A stretch of 27,926 bases of DNA from an uncultured Flavobacteriales bacterium (GTDB taxonomy: Bacteria; Bacteroidota; Bacteroidia; Flavobacteriales; Crocinitomicaceae), in NCBI GenBank assembly GCA_946479985.1, contig CAMLIF010000042.1, positions 1-27,926 of the forward strand, in the 5' to 3' direction. Each line of letters opens with the position of its first letter. Position 1 is the first letter of the stretch. The position numbers and the translations under genes were made by a program. Positions 20,713 through 27,926 of the stretch are shown here, one piece after another. Under the pieces are notes generated by a model. The model was given only the letters and a program-made list of their open reading frames with translations. It did no database searches and was not told the origin of the DNA.

Positions 20713-22995
20713 TCAATTAGCAAGCAGCTCCTGCCATCCAAACGAAGTTGCTCCAACGGAAACACGCATCGCATCAATGGTTTTATTCATTCTGTCGATT
20801 ACAATTTTCGCTTCTTCTCTTGTGAGATATGTTCCGGCTAAAACATTCAATTCCTGTTTCATTTTCTGAATCACTGCGGCGCTTCGCATAGCACTCAGGT
20901 AGTCGTTTCCTGTTAAGCCGTATTTTTTAAGCTGTTCCCGGATAGAAGTGTTTTTAGGAGTCAGGTTTGTTTTCACCGGATCAGTGAATGTGTTCACTTC
21001 TAAAAGAATTCCGCGATTCAGGAAAATATTCAGCTGAGTTGTACGCAGGCGAATCATAGAACTATCCATCTTGTCAACTAAGTACGACTGCCATTCAATT
21101 CTTTTGTCGGCTCTGACGGTTTGCACACCATTCCACTCGCCAACACCGTTTCCGCGGCCAACTGCTTCAAAATTCGGTTTCTTAACCAGTAATCCTTCAA
21201 AAAACTGACGAACAGCCACGCTATCGTTTTGTGAGAAAAGGTTTTGCTGTAATTCCCAGGAATTGGATTGGAATACGTCCGTTAAATTCAGCTGAAGGCG
21301 CGCATCAAATCCTGGTTTTGAATCAATCATATTTACGTGCAGCATTACCTCGTCGGCATCATTGGAAAGTGGGGAACTCGGAATAGCCAAAAGCCGGACT
21401 TCGAAAGGCGTTTCCAATGTATCTGCCGGAAAAGTGAATTCCTGTGTCAGAAGATCGAAGGTTGCCGAATCTTCAAAAATATAGAAACCGTCTTTTTTTT
21501 CGTAAGTCGCCCATCTTGTTCCGATAGCCGTTCTGAAGGTTCCCATTCGCAACTGGTATTTCGCTAAAAGGTCAATAGCTGCTTGTTTTTCAATTTCCAG
21601 GTCTTTGATCAGTTTTTCGTAGAATTCAAATTGTCCGTACAGAAAAACGATTTCGGATTCTCCTTTGCGTTTTTTCGGAGCATTGGCATTTGTAATGGTA
21701 TTTGGAACTTTAGATCCTCCGCCTGACTTACTCTGATCTGCTTTTCGTTTGGCTTTTTTAACAGATCTGGGAGCTTTCGGACTTGTTGTAATGGTTTGAT
21801 TGTGCATGTCGGAATATTCCTTCTCATTCTTAATAATGCGAAGTTCTACATCGCCTTTTTTCTCATGCGCATCCTTGATCTGGAATTCGTAGCCTTTCTT
21901 CCCGTATAATTTCTCCTGAAGATCAGCAATTTGGTTGTGCTCCAGTTCGTTCATCATAGCAACGAAAGTTCCCCCGGAACTAAACGTAGAATCGGGAGAA
22001 AGAAAACGTGTTTCGTCGGATCCGAAAAGGTGATAACTCAAACCGTTTCGTTCAATAACCACGGTTGTCTGCTTATTTGAATTGTATCCCCAAACATCGA
22101 AATGTAACTGGGTTAGTTTGTTGTTTCCTACTGTAATGAAATCAAGATCCGGGAACATTAACGGTTCAATCACCGTCTTCTCACGCTTTTCTTCCGGTTT
22201 TAGCCGCACCTGGTATGGAAACAAGCCAACAGCTTTTGGTAAACCTTTATTCCAGCGGCCATTTTCGTCTTTTTCGCGTTCGTTTAGTAATCCTGAAGTA
22301 TCAGAACCATCTCCTGCCGCAACCAGCTGATTGTCGAAAGTCACAGCAATTCCACCAAGAGCGAGATAGATTTCTTCGGCACGCTGGTCTACATATTGAT
22401 TTATAGCGTAGTTGATTGCTTCAACGGCAAGTACCTGTTCTTCTTCACTCAGGAAATTGAATGTTGCTACCATTGCAGCTTTGTCCTGGAAGTTCAGGCT
22501 TGGATTGATCAGAGCACCTATTTTCTTGTTCGGTTCCGTTTTTCCGGCAAATGTTTTGGTGGCACTTGAAGGGAGTTTTTCCATCAGGAAGGTGTTGAAT
22601 TTATTATATTGACCCTGGTATTTTTCCAAATCTTTTTCTCCCTGGCGGGAAGCCAGAAGTACTTTGTTTAATTCCCACAGCGCCATTTTGTTTGCAGCTT
22701 CAGCAATTATTCCTTTCGGTGATTTTCCGATTTCACTTGTTCGGATAAATAAAGTTGTTGGGTCATTAATAATGATTGTCTCAATAGAATCGTAATTAAC
22801 CTCTTTGTTCATGAAACGGATATCCGGCCCGGTGTACTCAAAATAGCGCCCGATAGAATTGTCAAGAATAGGACTTTTCTTAACGATATGGAACAGGTAT
22901 GCACGTTCCTCAGGGTTTAATTCGATGTTTCCCTGACCGAAGGTGTTGAACTGTAAACTGAATAAAAGAACAAAAAGTAGAAATTTCAATTTCAT
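20713..22995 (-). CDS. Large exported protein of unknown function
   Basis: The 760-residue protein begins with a signal peptide (MKLKFLLFVLLFSLQFNTFGQG). No domain is recognised. Visible features: an acidic, helical N-terminal third; a beta-rich stretch around 275-345 (FPDLDFITVGNNKLTQLHFD, NGLSYHLFGSDETRFL); a basic low-complexity segment at about 407-444 (KAPRSVKKAKRKADQSKSGG and KKRKGE); a predicted coiled coil at about 455-485 (FYEKLIKDLEIEKQAAIDLL); and a helical C-terminus. There is no sorting domain, lipobox or barrel end, so it is probably periplasmic. The basic segment could bind an anionic polymer or nucleic acid, but that is a guess. It is monocistronic, with its own terminator; it converges with prmC. 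Probably lineage-restricted. Confidence 0.75.
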   Translation of the reverse strand: MKLKFLLFVLLFSLQFNTFGQGNIELNPEERAYLFHIVKKSPILDNSIGRYFEYTGPDIRFMNKEVNYDSIETIIINDPTTLFIRTSEIGKSPKGIIAEAANKMALWELNKVLLASRQGEKDLEKYQGQYNKFNTFLMEKLPSSATKTFAGKTEPNKKIGALINPSLNFQDKAAMVATFNFLSEEEQVLAVEAINYAINQYVDQRAEEIYLALGGIAVTFDNQLVAAGDGSDTSGLLNEREKDENGRWNKGLPKAVGLFPYQVRLKPEEKREKTVIEPLMFPDLDFITVGNNKLTQLHFDVWGYNSNKQTTVVIERNGLSYHLFGSDETRFLSPDSTFSSGGTFVAMMNELEHNQIADLQEKLYGKKGYEFQIKDAHEKKGDVELRIIKNEKEYSDMHNQTITTSPKAPRSVKKAKRKADQSKSGGGSKVPNTITNANAPKKRKGESEIVFLYGQFEFYEKLIKDLEIEKQAAIDLLAKYQLRMGTFRTAIGTRWATYEKKDGFYIFEDSATFDLLTQEFTFPADTLETPFEVRLLAIPSSPLSNDADEVMLHVNMIDSKPGFDARLQLNLTDVFQSNSWELQQNLFSQNDSVAVRQFFEGLLVKKPNFEAVGRGNGVGEWNGVQTVRADKRIEWQSYLVDKMDSSMIRLRTTQLNIFLNRGILLEVNTFTDPVKTNLTPKNTSIREQLKKYGLTGNDYLSAMRSAAVIQKMKQELNVLAGTYLTREEAKIVIDRMNKTIDAMRVSVGATSFGWQELLAN

Positions 22996-23068
22996 GCGAA
23001 AATATTAACGAACCAAATATCTTAAAAATGCAAAGAAGTAAAGTGGTTACAAAACGAATGTTTTAAAC

Positions 23069-23113
23069 AAAAAAATCCCCGTAATCCTGATAAGTCATCC
23101 GGACACGGGGATT
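23069..23113 (-). terminator. Terminator of the T9SS type A gene
   Basis: On the minus strand, AATCCCCGT (23113-23105) and ACGGGGATT (23082-23074) form the stem, with an inner partial pairing, followed by a T-run opposite A23069-23075. Confidence 0.82.
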
Positions 23114-23131
23114 CAATAAGATATTCTCGAA

Positions 23132-24142
23132 TTATTTTACAGCTACTTTTGTTGTAAGTGTACCGTTGCTTGTAGTTGCTTTAACCAGGTAAGAACCTTG
23201 TGTTAAATCATCAATAGAAACAGCTTTTGTTCCGAAAGAAAGAGCAACTGTTTTAACCAATTGACCGTTCAAAGAGAAAATTTCAACTGTTGCATCTTCT
23301 GTTAATCCGTTGAAGTTAATTACATCAACAGCAGGATTCGGGTAAACAGTAACACCAACTAATTCAGCAGAATTAACTCCTAAATATTCGTCCGGCTCGT
23401 AAGCGCTTAAAACAAGACCTGTAATTTGCTCTGCACCGCTGATAGAAACATTGATATTTGTGTGAACAAATACCGGAAGGTTAGAAGTTGCATGGTGGTA
23501 GTATTCGTATTGAACACGTTTCATGATTACTTCACCAAGGAAACCTGCATCAACATACAATGAATCTTCAATTCTGAAACGCAATACGTTTGTCAAACTT
23601 GTAGCAGCGTTCAACATCAGCGTACCTGATCCGTCAACTGTTGTTTCTACAGTACCTGTACAAGGGAAACTTCCAAGCGAAGTTGTAACTTCTCCTTCAA
23701 CAGCGTCAGAAAACGTACTGTTTACATCGGCAGGGTAACCCAAAAGCATTTCGTCGTTTACATTGAATTTAGCCACAACCTCTCCAAAAGTAGGCTCAGT
23801 GAATACAAATCCTTGCGAAGAATAGTTCATAGAACCTGAAGTATTATAAGCAGTAAGGAATCCTGGAATTTCAATTGCAATTTCAGCTGTTGGGAAATCT
23901 GCAGCATTTGCTCCGGCATTTGCAGCAACAACCTCAACAGTTTTAGTTTCTCCGGGAACTCCCATTACTGTTGTGTAATCCCAGGTAACACCTGTTCCGG
24001 TTGTACCTGCATAATTTCCTGCATTTGTGTCTAGAACGTACATCAAAGTTGAGTTCGTAATAGCCGGTGAATTTGCGTCAGTAAACTGAGCGAAAGATGT
24101 AGTAGATAATGCTAAACAAGCAATAAGTAGATTTTTTTTCAT
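23132..24142 (-). CDS. Secreted protein with T9SS type A sorting domain
   Basis: The 336-residue protein has a signal peptide (MKKNLLIACLALSTTSFAQ), a beta-rich, Thr/Ala/Gly/Val-rich body of about 230 residues, and a C-terminal domain from VTVYPNPAVDVINF to TLTTKVAVK, the type A sorting signal. It should cross the outer membrane through T9SS and be anchored or released. The body shows no catalytic motif that I can name; YEYYHHATSNLPVFVHTNIN is the only distinctive stretch. It has an exact -7 box a few nucleotides upstream and a good terminator, so it is transcribed alone, probably strongly. Confidence 0.85.
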   Translation of the reverse strand: MKKNLLIACLALSTTSFAQFTDANSPAITNSTLMYVLDTNAGNYAGTTGTGVTWDYTTVMGVPGETKTVEVVAANAGANAADFPTAEIAIEIPGFLTAYNTSGSMNYSSQGFVFTEPTFGEVVAKFNVNDEMLLGYPADVNSTFSDAVEGEVTTSLGSFPCTGTVETTVDGSGTLMLNAATSLTNVLRFRIEDSLYVDAGFLGEVIMKRVQYEYYHHATSNLPVFVHTNINVSISGAEQITGLVLSAYEPDEYLGVNSAELVGVTVYPNPAVDVINFNGLTEDATVEIFSLNGQLVKTVALSFGTKAVSIDDLTQGSYLVKATTSNGTLTTKVAVK

Positions 24143-24156
24143 AGTTATTTTTTTTT

Positions 24157-24164
24157 CAAACTTA
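24157..24164 (-). promoter_or_regulatory. Promoter -7 box of the T9SS type A gene (TAAGTTTG)
   Basis: On the minus strand TAAGTTTG matches TAnnTTTG exactly and lies 14 nt before the ATG, implying a very short leader. No TTG is seen at the usual -33 distance. Confidence 0.55.
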
Positions 24165-24429
24165 CAAAGATTTCGTCATTCAGTGTTGTTCTTTTATACC
24201 TGAACTTCCGAATTTCACTTCAATAATGAACAAATGTGTGAAAGGTTGGAAATAGAATGACAAATTACCAATTGCGAATTAAATGGAAGATCTTCCGGGA
24301 TCAGGTTGATCAGTGCGAACTGGGAGTCGCTTCCGATAAAGAGGATTGCAAGGTTCTCAAAATATTTAAAACTGTATCATTTGTAATTAGCAATTATCAA
24401 TTAGTAATTACAAAAGCAAAGCTTTTGTT
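24165..24429. repeat. Intergenic inverted repeats between divergent genes
   Basis: This gene-free stretch (most of the 318-nt gap) holds an AATTACCAATT-type element at 24261-24281 and a diverged inverted copy at 24384-24404 (16 of 21 positions), a repeat style common between Bacteroidota genes. Separately, GGTTCTCAAAA (24352-24362) is perfectly inverted as TTTTGAGAACC at 24446-24456, next to the start of the transporter gene. No coding sequence is supported. Confidence 0.5.
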
Positions 24430-24437
24430 TACATTTG
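24430..24437 (+). promoter_or_regulatory. Promoter -7 box of the amino-acid transporter gene (TACATTTG)
   Basis: An exact TAnnTTTG match, 23 nt before the ATG. The 13 nt TACATTTGCTCCA are identical to those at the tetR promoter (4916-4928). No clear -33 TTG is present. Confidence 0.55.
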
Positions 24438-24460
24438 CTCCACACTTTTGAGAACCAACT

Positions 24461-26557
24461 ATGAGTAAACTTTTCAGAAAAAAGAATGTTGCAGATATCC
24501 TGGCCTCTGTTTCGCAGGGCACTGACGGGCACGATTCCCTTGGAAAACACCTGAAGGTAAAAGATCTTGCAGCCTTCGGAATTGCAGCTATTATCGGAGC
24601 AGGTATTTTCAGTACAATCGGTACGGCAAGTGCTGATGGCGGCCCGGCGGTAATTTTCCTGTTTTTGTTTACGGCAATTGCCTGTGGGTTTGCAGCTTTC
24701 GCGTATGCTGAGTTTGCTTCCATGGTTCCGGTTGCCGGATCTGCATACACTTATTCGTATGTTGCTTTTGGTGAAATTGTAGCCTGGATTATTGGCTGGT
24801 CGCTCATAATGGAATACGCGATCGGGAATATTACGGTTGCCATCTCATGGAGTGATTACTTTACCGGAATGCTCCAGGGACTTGGAGTTGATTTACCGCA
24901 ATGGATCCAAACTGATTACATAACCGCTTCAAAAGGATTTGAGGAAGCCGCAGCATTGATGCATGGCGGGAAAACGTTCGAAAATCTGAGCGAAGGCTTA
25001 CAACATGCGCATACCGCCTGGACAACTTCACCCCAATTATTCGGACTTCACCTGATCTTCGATCTTCCGGCTTTAATGATTATTGTTCTGATTACCTGGT
25101 TGGTTTACCGTGGAATGAAAGAAAGCCGAAATGCAAGTAATGTAATGGTAGTTGTGAAACTGGCAATTATTTTGTTGGTTATTGCGGTGGGAGTTTTCTA
25201 TGTTGATACAGATAATTGGAGTCCGTTTGCGCCGAATGGCGTTACCGGGATTTTGAAAGGAGTTTCGGCGGTTTTCTTCGCTTATATCGGGTTCGATGCG
25301 ATTTCAACAACAGCTGAAGAATGTGAAGACCCACAGCGCGACTTACCCCGAGGAATGATGTGGGCGATTATTATCTGTACGGTTTTATATATAGTAATAG
25401 CACTTATTTTAACAGGAATGGTGCCGTACAATGTGTTGAACGTCGGAGATCCGTTAGCATTTGTTTTCCGTGAGGTTGATCTGAAATGGATGTCGGGGAT
25501 TATTGCCGTTTCCGCTGTAATTGCGATGGCCTCGGTATTGCTTGTTTTCCAGATGGGGCAGCCGCGTATCTGGATGTCGATGAGTAGAGACGGACTTTTG
25601 CCGAAGAAATTTGCCAAAGTGCACCCGAAATTCAAAACACCTTCGTTTTCAACCATCGTGGTAGGTTTTGTGGTTGCTGTACCGGCGCTCTTCATGAACC
25701 TGACAATGGTTACAGATCTTTGCAGCATCGGAACCTTATTCGCATTTGTGCTGGTTTGTGGCGGAGTTTTAGTGCTTCAGAATAAAACGGATATCCCGCG
25801 TGGGAAGTTCAAAACTCCGTATATCAACGCCAAATTTGTATTGCCTGTTTTGGTGATCGGTGGAATTGTCTATGCATTTACCCAATACAAAACCGAAACA
25901 ATGGCTTTTGTGGGGAACGAATCTACACTGAAAGACACGAAAGAAGTTTTGGTGGACCTTTCACCGGAAGAAACGAATCAGCTGAAAGCAAAGATCAATA
26001 AAATTGATGCGCACGGCTTGAACCGCCAGGGATCTGATCTTTTGGCTTATTTCGAACAGGAATCTAAAATAGGTTTGTCGGCTTCGCTTTTGGCGATTGA
26101 TAAGAAATGTGATACTGCCAGAACGCTGGACCAGTTAAACGACAAAGAACTCGGAAGATTGAAGCATTTCATGCTCGGGTACGACGAGGCCGGTTTCAAA
26201 CTAATGGACCAGGATCTGAACGCCTATTACAACCAGTCCCCGGCAATTTCATTCGATTCGGCTTTGAAAGAATTAGGTGTTACCAACAAACGCTTATACA
26301 ATTCCGGATTTAGTCATTTTGCACATAAAATTCCAACATGGATTTTCATCATTATTACTTTCCTGATGTGCTTTGCCGTGTTCAGGAACAATCTGTCGCT
26401 AATTCCAACGCTGGGATTGTTGTCTTGTTTGTATATGATGAGCCAGATCGAATTGAAAAACTGGATCGCATTTACAATCTGGCTGCTCGTTGGTTTGGTG
26501 ATTTATTTCGGATACAGCCGTAAACACTCGAAATTGGGACAAGCAGAAAAAGTTTAG
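24461..26557 (+). CDS. APC-superfamily amino-acid permease with a large soluble insert
   Basis: The 698-residue transporter begins with a cytoplasmic N-terminus and GIAAIIGAGIFSTIG (40-54), the signature first helix of cationic-amino-acid-type APC carriers. About 12 helices follow up to residue 474, including YIGFDAISTTAEECEDPQRDLPRG (275-298), the other hallmark. Residues about 475-622 then form a hydrophilic, helical insert (LSPEETNQLKAKINKIDAHG...DKKCDTARTLDQLNDKEL), after which two or three more helices (625-640, 645-660, 668-684) complete the protein. Usual relatives have about 460-650 residues. It should import amino acids, perhaps Lys or Arg, at the inner membrane. The role of the insert is unknown. 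It has its own promoter and terminator. Confidence 0.88.
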   Translation: MSKLFRKKNVADILASVSQGTDGHDSLGKHLKVKDLAAFGIAAIIGAGIFSTIGTASADGGPAVIFLFLFTAIACGFAAFAYAEFASMVPVAGSAYTYSYVAFGEIVAWIIGWSLIMEYAIGNITVAISWSDYFTGMLQGLGVDLPQWIQTDYITASKGFEEAAALMHGGKTFENLSEGLQHAHTAWTTSPQLFGLHLIFDLPALMIIVLITWLVYRGMKESRNASNVMVVVKLAIILLVIAVGVFYVDTDNWSPFAPNGVTGILKGVSAVFFAYIGFDAISTTAEECEDPQRDLPRGMMWAIIICTVLYIVIALILTGMVPYNVLNVGDPLAFVFREVDLKWMSGIIAVSAVIAMASVLLVFQMGQPRIWMSMSRDGLLPKKFAKVHPKFKTPSFSTIVVGFVVAVPALFMNLTMVTDLCSIGTLFAFVLVCGGVLVLQNKTDIPRGKFKTPYINAKFVLPVLVIGGIVYAFTQYKTETMAFVGNESTLKDTKEVLVDLSPEETNQLKAKINKIDAHGLNRQGSDLLAYFEQESKIGLSASLLAIDKKCDTARTLDQLNDKELGRLKHFMLGYDEAGFKLMDQDLNAYYNQSPAISFDSALKELGVTNKRLYNSGFSHFAHKIPTWIFIIITFLMCFAVFRNNLSLIPTLGLLSCLYMMSQIELKNWIAFTIWLLVGLVIYFGYSRKHSKLGQAEKV

Positions 26558-26570
26558 CGCAGCAGCGCTC

Positions 26571-26596
26571 CAGGGGGATTCATTCCCCTGCTTTTT
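26571..26596 (+). terminator. Terminator after the transporter gene
   Basis: CAGGGG (26571-26576) pairs with CCCCTG (26585-26590), with two weaker inner pairs and loop TTCA; C then TTTTT follows. Confidence 0.8.
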
Positions 26597-26730
26597 CTTC
26601 ACACATTCTCTTTTTTTCTATCCAAAACCCAATGTGTTTTTTCGAGGATTCCTGGTTCTTTTTACCGGATATCGTTTACTTTTTACAATCGGGAACATTT
26701 CTGATTATATTGGTAAACTAAAACTACTCA

Positions 26731-27441
26731 ATGAAACCGCTTGGATTCCTTTGCTTTCTGGCTTTCTCACTTCTTTCATTTGAATCAAGTGCTCAACAGC
26801 GGGAACGTCACTTCGGTTTTTGCTATTGGATGCTTGGTGTTTATGGCGGAACGGAGAACTTTGAGACCATTGACTTCGGCATTAATTTTCCTGTCTACAA
26901 CCAAAATACGCCTGGTGTAATATTTCCGAGGCATTCGAAGGATACAACAGTAAGTTTAACTTCTTTTTCCGCAAGCCGGTCTTTTGTGAGTTCGCCCCGC
27001 TACTGGATTCCGGAACCGCTTCCTAAACGTATTTCGCTGCAATTGGGTGTAGAGCGTAATTTTAGTTCGCTGGTTTACAGGCCTGAGATTGGTTTGGTTT
27101 TTACGCCTATATCTTTCCTTGGACTAAATCCGTATTGGATAAAAGATCCTGCCAAAACCAAACGGAGACTGCTTTTAAATCATACCTTGATCTCAGGCGA
27201 ATTCTTACCGTCGATTCGTGAATTTAAGGCTTCGTACCGTATTGGCGCAGGTTACATGATTCGTGTGATGCGTCCGATCCGTTTTGTAGTCCTGCACAAC
27301 AATGTCCGTTTCTATTTGCTCTATCACTACAACTTTTCCAAAGATTGGTCTGGGCATTTATTTACGCTCCAGATACATTACAATAGAGAACCTTTTCATT
27401 ACAAATTCAACCCGGCGGAAAACGGATACAAGTATTTCTAA
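26731..27441 (+). CDS. Exported protein of unknown function
   Basis: The 236-residue product has a signal peptide (MKPLGFLCFLAFSLLSFESSAQQ). The mature part is rich in aromatic and basic residues with alternating strands (ISLQLGVERNFSSLVYRPEI, FKASYRIGAGYMIRV, HLFTLQIHYNREPFHYKF), which suggests a beta-rich, perhaps outer-membrane-associated protein, though it lacks a clear barrel-terminal signature. I recognise no family. TATATTGG (26706-26713), 17 nt before the ATG, is a seven-of-eight match to the -7 box. It lies alone between the transporter terminator and ffh. Confidence 0.65.
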   Translation: MKPLGFLCFLAFSLLSFESSAQQRERHFGFCYWMLGVYGGTENFETIDFGINFPVYNQNTPGVIFPRHSKDTTVSLTSFSASRSFVSSPRYWIPEPLPKRISLQLGVERNFSSLVYRPEIGLVFTPISFLGLNPYWIKDPAKTKRRLLLNHTLISGEFLPSIREFKASYRIGAGYMIRVMRPIRFVVLHNNVRFYLLYHYNFSKDWSGHLFTLQIHYNREPFHYKFNPAENGYKYF

Positions 27442-27463
27442 TTGATTTCGAAAATGGCTCCAA

Positions 27464-27498
27464 AGTCTTTAGTCTAAAGTCTCCTGTCTTTCGTCTAT
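27464..27498. repeat. Degenerate 7-nt tandem repeat upstream of ffh
   Basis: Five consecutive heptamers share an internal GTCT: AGTCTTT, AGTCTAA, AGTCTCC, TGTCTTT, CGTCTAT. The array stops 6 nt before the predicted ffh -7 box, so it occupies the upstream promoter region. Confidence 0.6.
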
Positions 27499-27504
27499 TT
27501 TCTC

Positions 27505-27512
27505 TATTTTTG
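27505..27512 (+). promoter_or_regulatory. Promoter -7 box of ffh (TATTTTTG)
   Basis: Exact TAnnTTTG match, 23 nt before the ffh ATG; no clear -33 TTG at the expected distance. Confidence 0.5.
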
Positions 27513-27535
27513 CAACCGATTAAACAACAAAACTC

Positions 27536-27926
27536 ATGTTTGAAAATCTTACCGACAAGTTCGAGCGCGCCTTTAAAGTCCTGAAAGGACATGGACAAAT
27601 TACAGAAATCAACGTAGCTGAAACCCTGAAAGAGGTTCGACGAGCGTTGCTTGATGCCGATGTGAACTTTAAGACCGCAAAAGACTTTACCGTTCGCGTG
27701 AAGGAAAAAGCGATGGGTGAGAACGTGTTAACGGCGATTTCTCCGGGACAATTGATGGTGAAAATCTGTCACGAGGAATTAGTTGCCTTGATGGGTGAGA
27801 ACGAAAGTGAAATCGTTGTACAGGGAAATCCTGGAATTGTTTTAATGTCAGGTCTTCAGGGATCCGGTAAAACAACTTTCTCCGGAAAACTTGCCAATTA
27901 CCTGAAAACGAAGAAAAACAAGAAAC
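27536..27926 (+). CDS. ffh: Signal recognition particle protein Ffh, 5' part (cut by window end)
   Basis: From ATG 27536 the frame stays open to the window edge, giving 130 codons. The sequence MFENLTDKFERAFKVLKGHG, then EVRRALLDADVNF, is the four-helix N domain of Ffh. The NG-domain GTPase starts with GLQGSGKTTFSGKLANYL, the P-loop, near residues 108-125. Ffh binds signal sequences as they leave the ribosome, with 4.5S RNA, and targets inner-membrane proteins to FtsY and SecYEG. The remaining G domain and the M domain lie beyond the window. An exact -7 box and a heptamer repeat array precede it. Confidence 0.96.
   Translation, partial: MFENLTDKFERAFKVLKGHGQITEINVAETLKEVRRALLDADVNFKTAKDFTVRVKEKAMGENVLTAISPGQLMVKICHEELVALMGENESEIVVQGNPGIVLMSGLQGSGKTTFSGKLANYLKTKKNKK

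Noticed and set aside
27464..27498. CRISPR array
   Set aside because: The units are 7 nt, directly adjacent and without spacers.

Overview
The window looks like a chromosomal segment of a Bacteroidota bacterium, most likely order Flavobacteriales and possibly a Fluviicola/Crocinitomicaceae-like genome. The taxonomy is inferred from content. There are three type IX secretion (T9SS) cargo proteins with C-terminal sorting domains, a DUF4290 gene close to murA, an ECF sigma factor followed by an anchored beta-barrel protein, several exact matches to the Bacteroidota -7 box TAnnTTTG, weak or absent Shine-Dalgarno sites, and short dispersed intergenic palindromes. No rRNA, complete tRNA, CRISPR array or insertion sequence was seen.

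Layout. 1-1350 is visibly AT-richer than the rest (roughly 22-30% GC in sampled lines, against about 40-48% elsewhere). It holds the 3' end of a GIY-YIG nuclease gene, the 3' half of a tRNA-like sequence whose anticodon loop is replaced by a perfect palindrome, a terminator, and an orphan AbiGi-family phage-resistance gene. 1430-4091 (minus) is a lipoprotein, an ECF sigma factor and a protein with one inner-membrane helix, a long linker and a C-terminal outer-membrane-barrel-like domain. 4285-4818 is an unrecognised gene. 4891-9000 is a TetR-controlled region: the same ATATACC-N4-GGTATAT palindrome lies in front of tetR and in front of a tight three-gene operon (DinB-fold protein, acetyl-CoA acetyltransferase, DUF1572/DinB-fold protein), followed by a hotdog thioesterase and a VOC/glyoxalase-fold protein. 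9001-9440 is gene-free and contains decayed repeats.

9441-16956 carries surface and secreted proteins (a glycine-block lipoprotein, a T9SS CotH/lamin-tail protein, a nidogen-like T9SS type B protein), plus a small YgjV-like membrane protein and DUF4290. 17186-20571 is housekeeping: murA with Asp where most bacteria have the catalytic Cys, a TlpA-like thioredoxin, a lipoprotein MsrB and the release-factor methylase prmC. 20713-24142 (minus) holds a 760-residue exported protein of unknown function and a T9SS type A protein. 24461-27926 holds an APC-superfamily amino-acid transporter with an unusual soluble insert, an unrecognised exported protein, and the 5' part of ffh, cut by the window edge.

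The best candidates for new biology are the TetR/DinB/thiolase regulon with its pair of matched operators and the GIY-YIG/half-tRNA unit. Both interpretations are inference from sequence alone.
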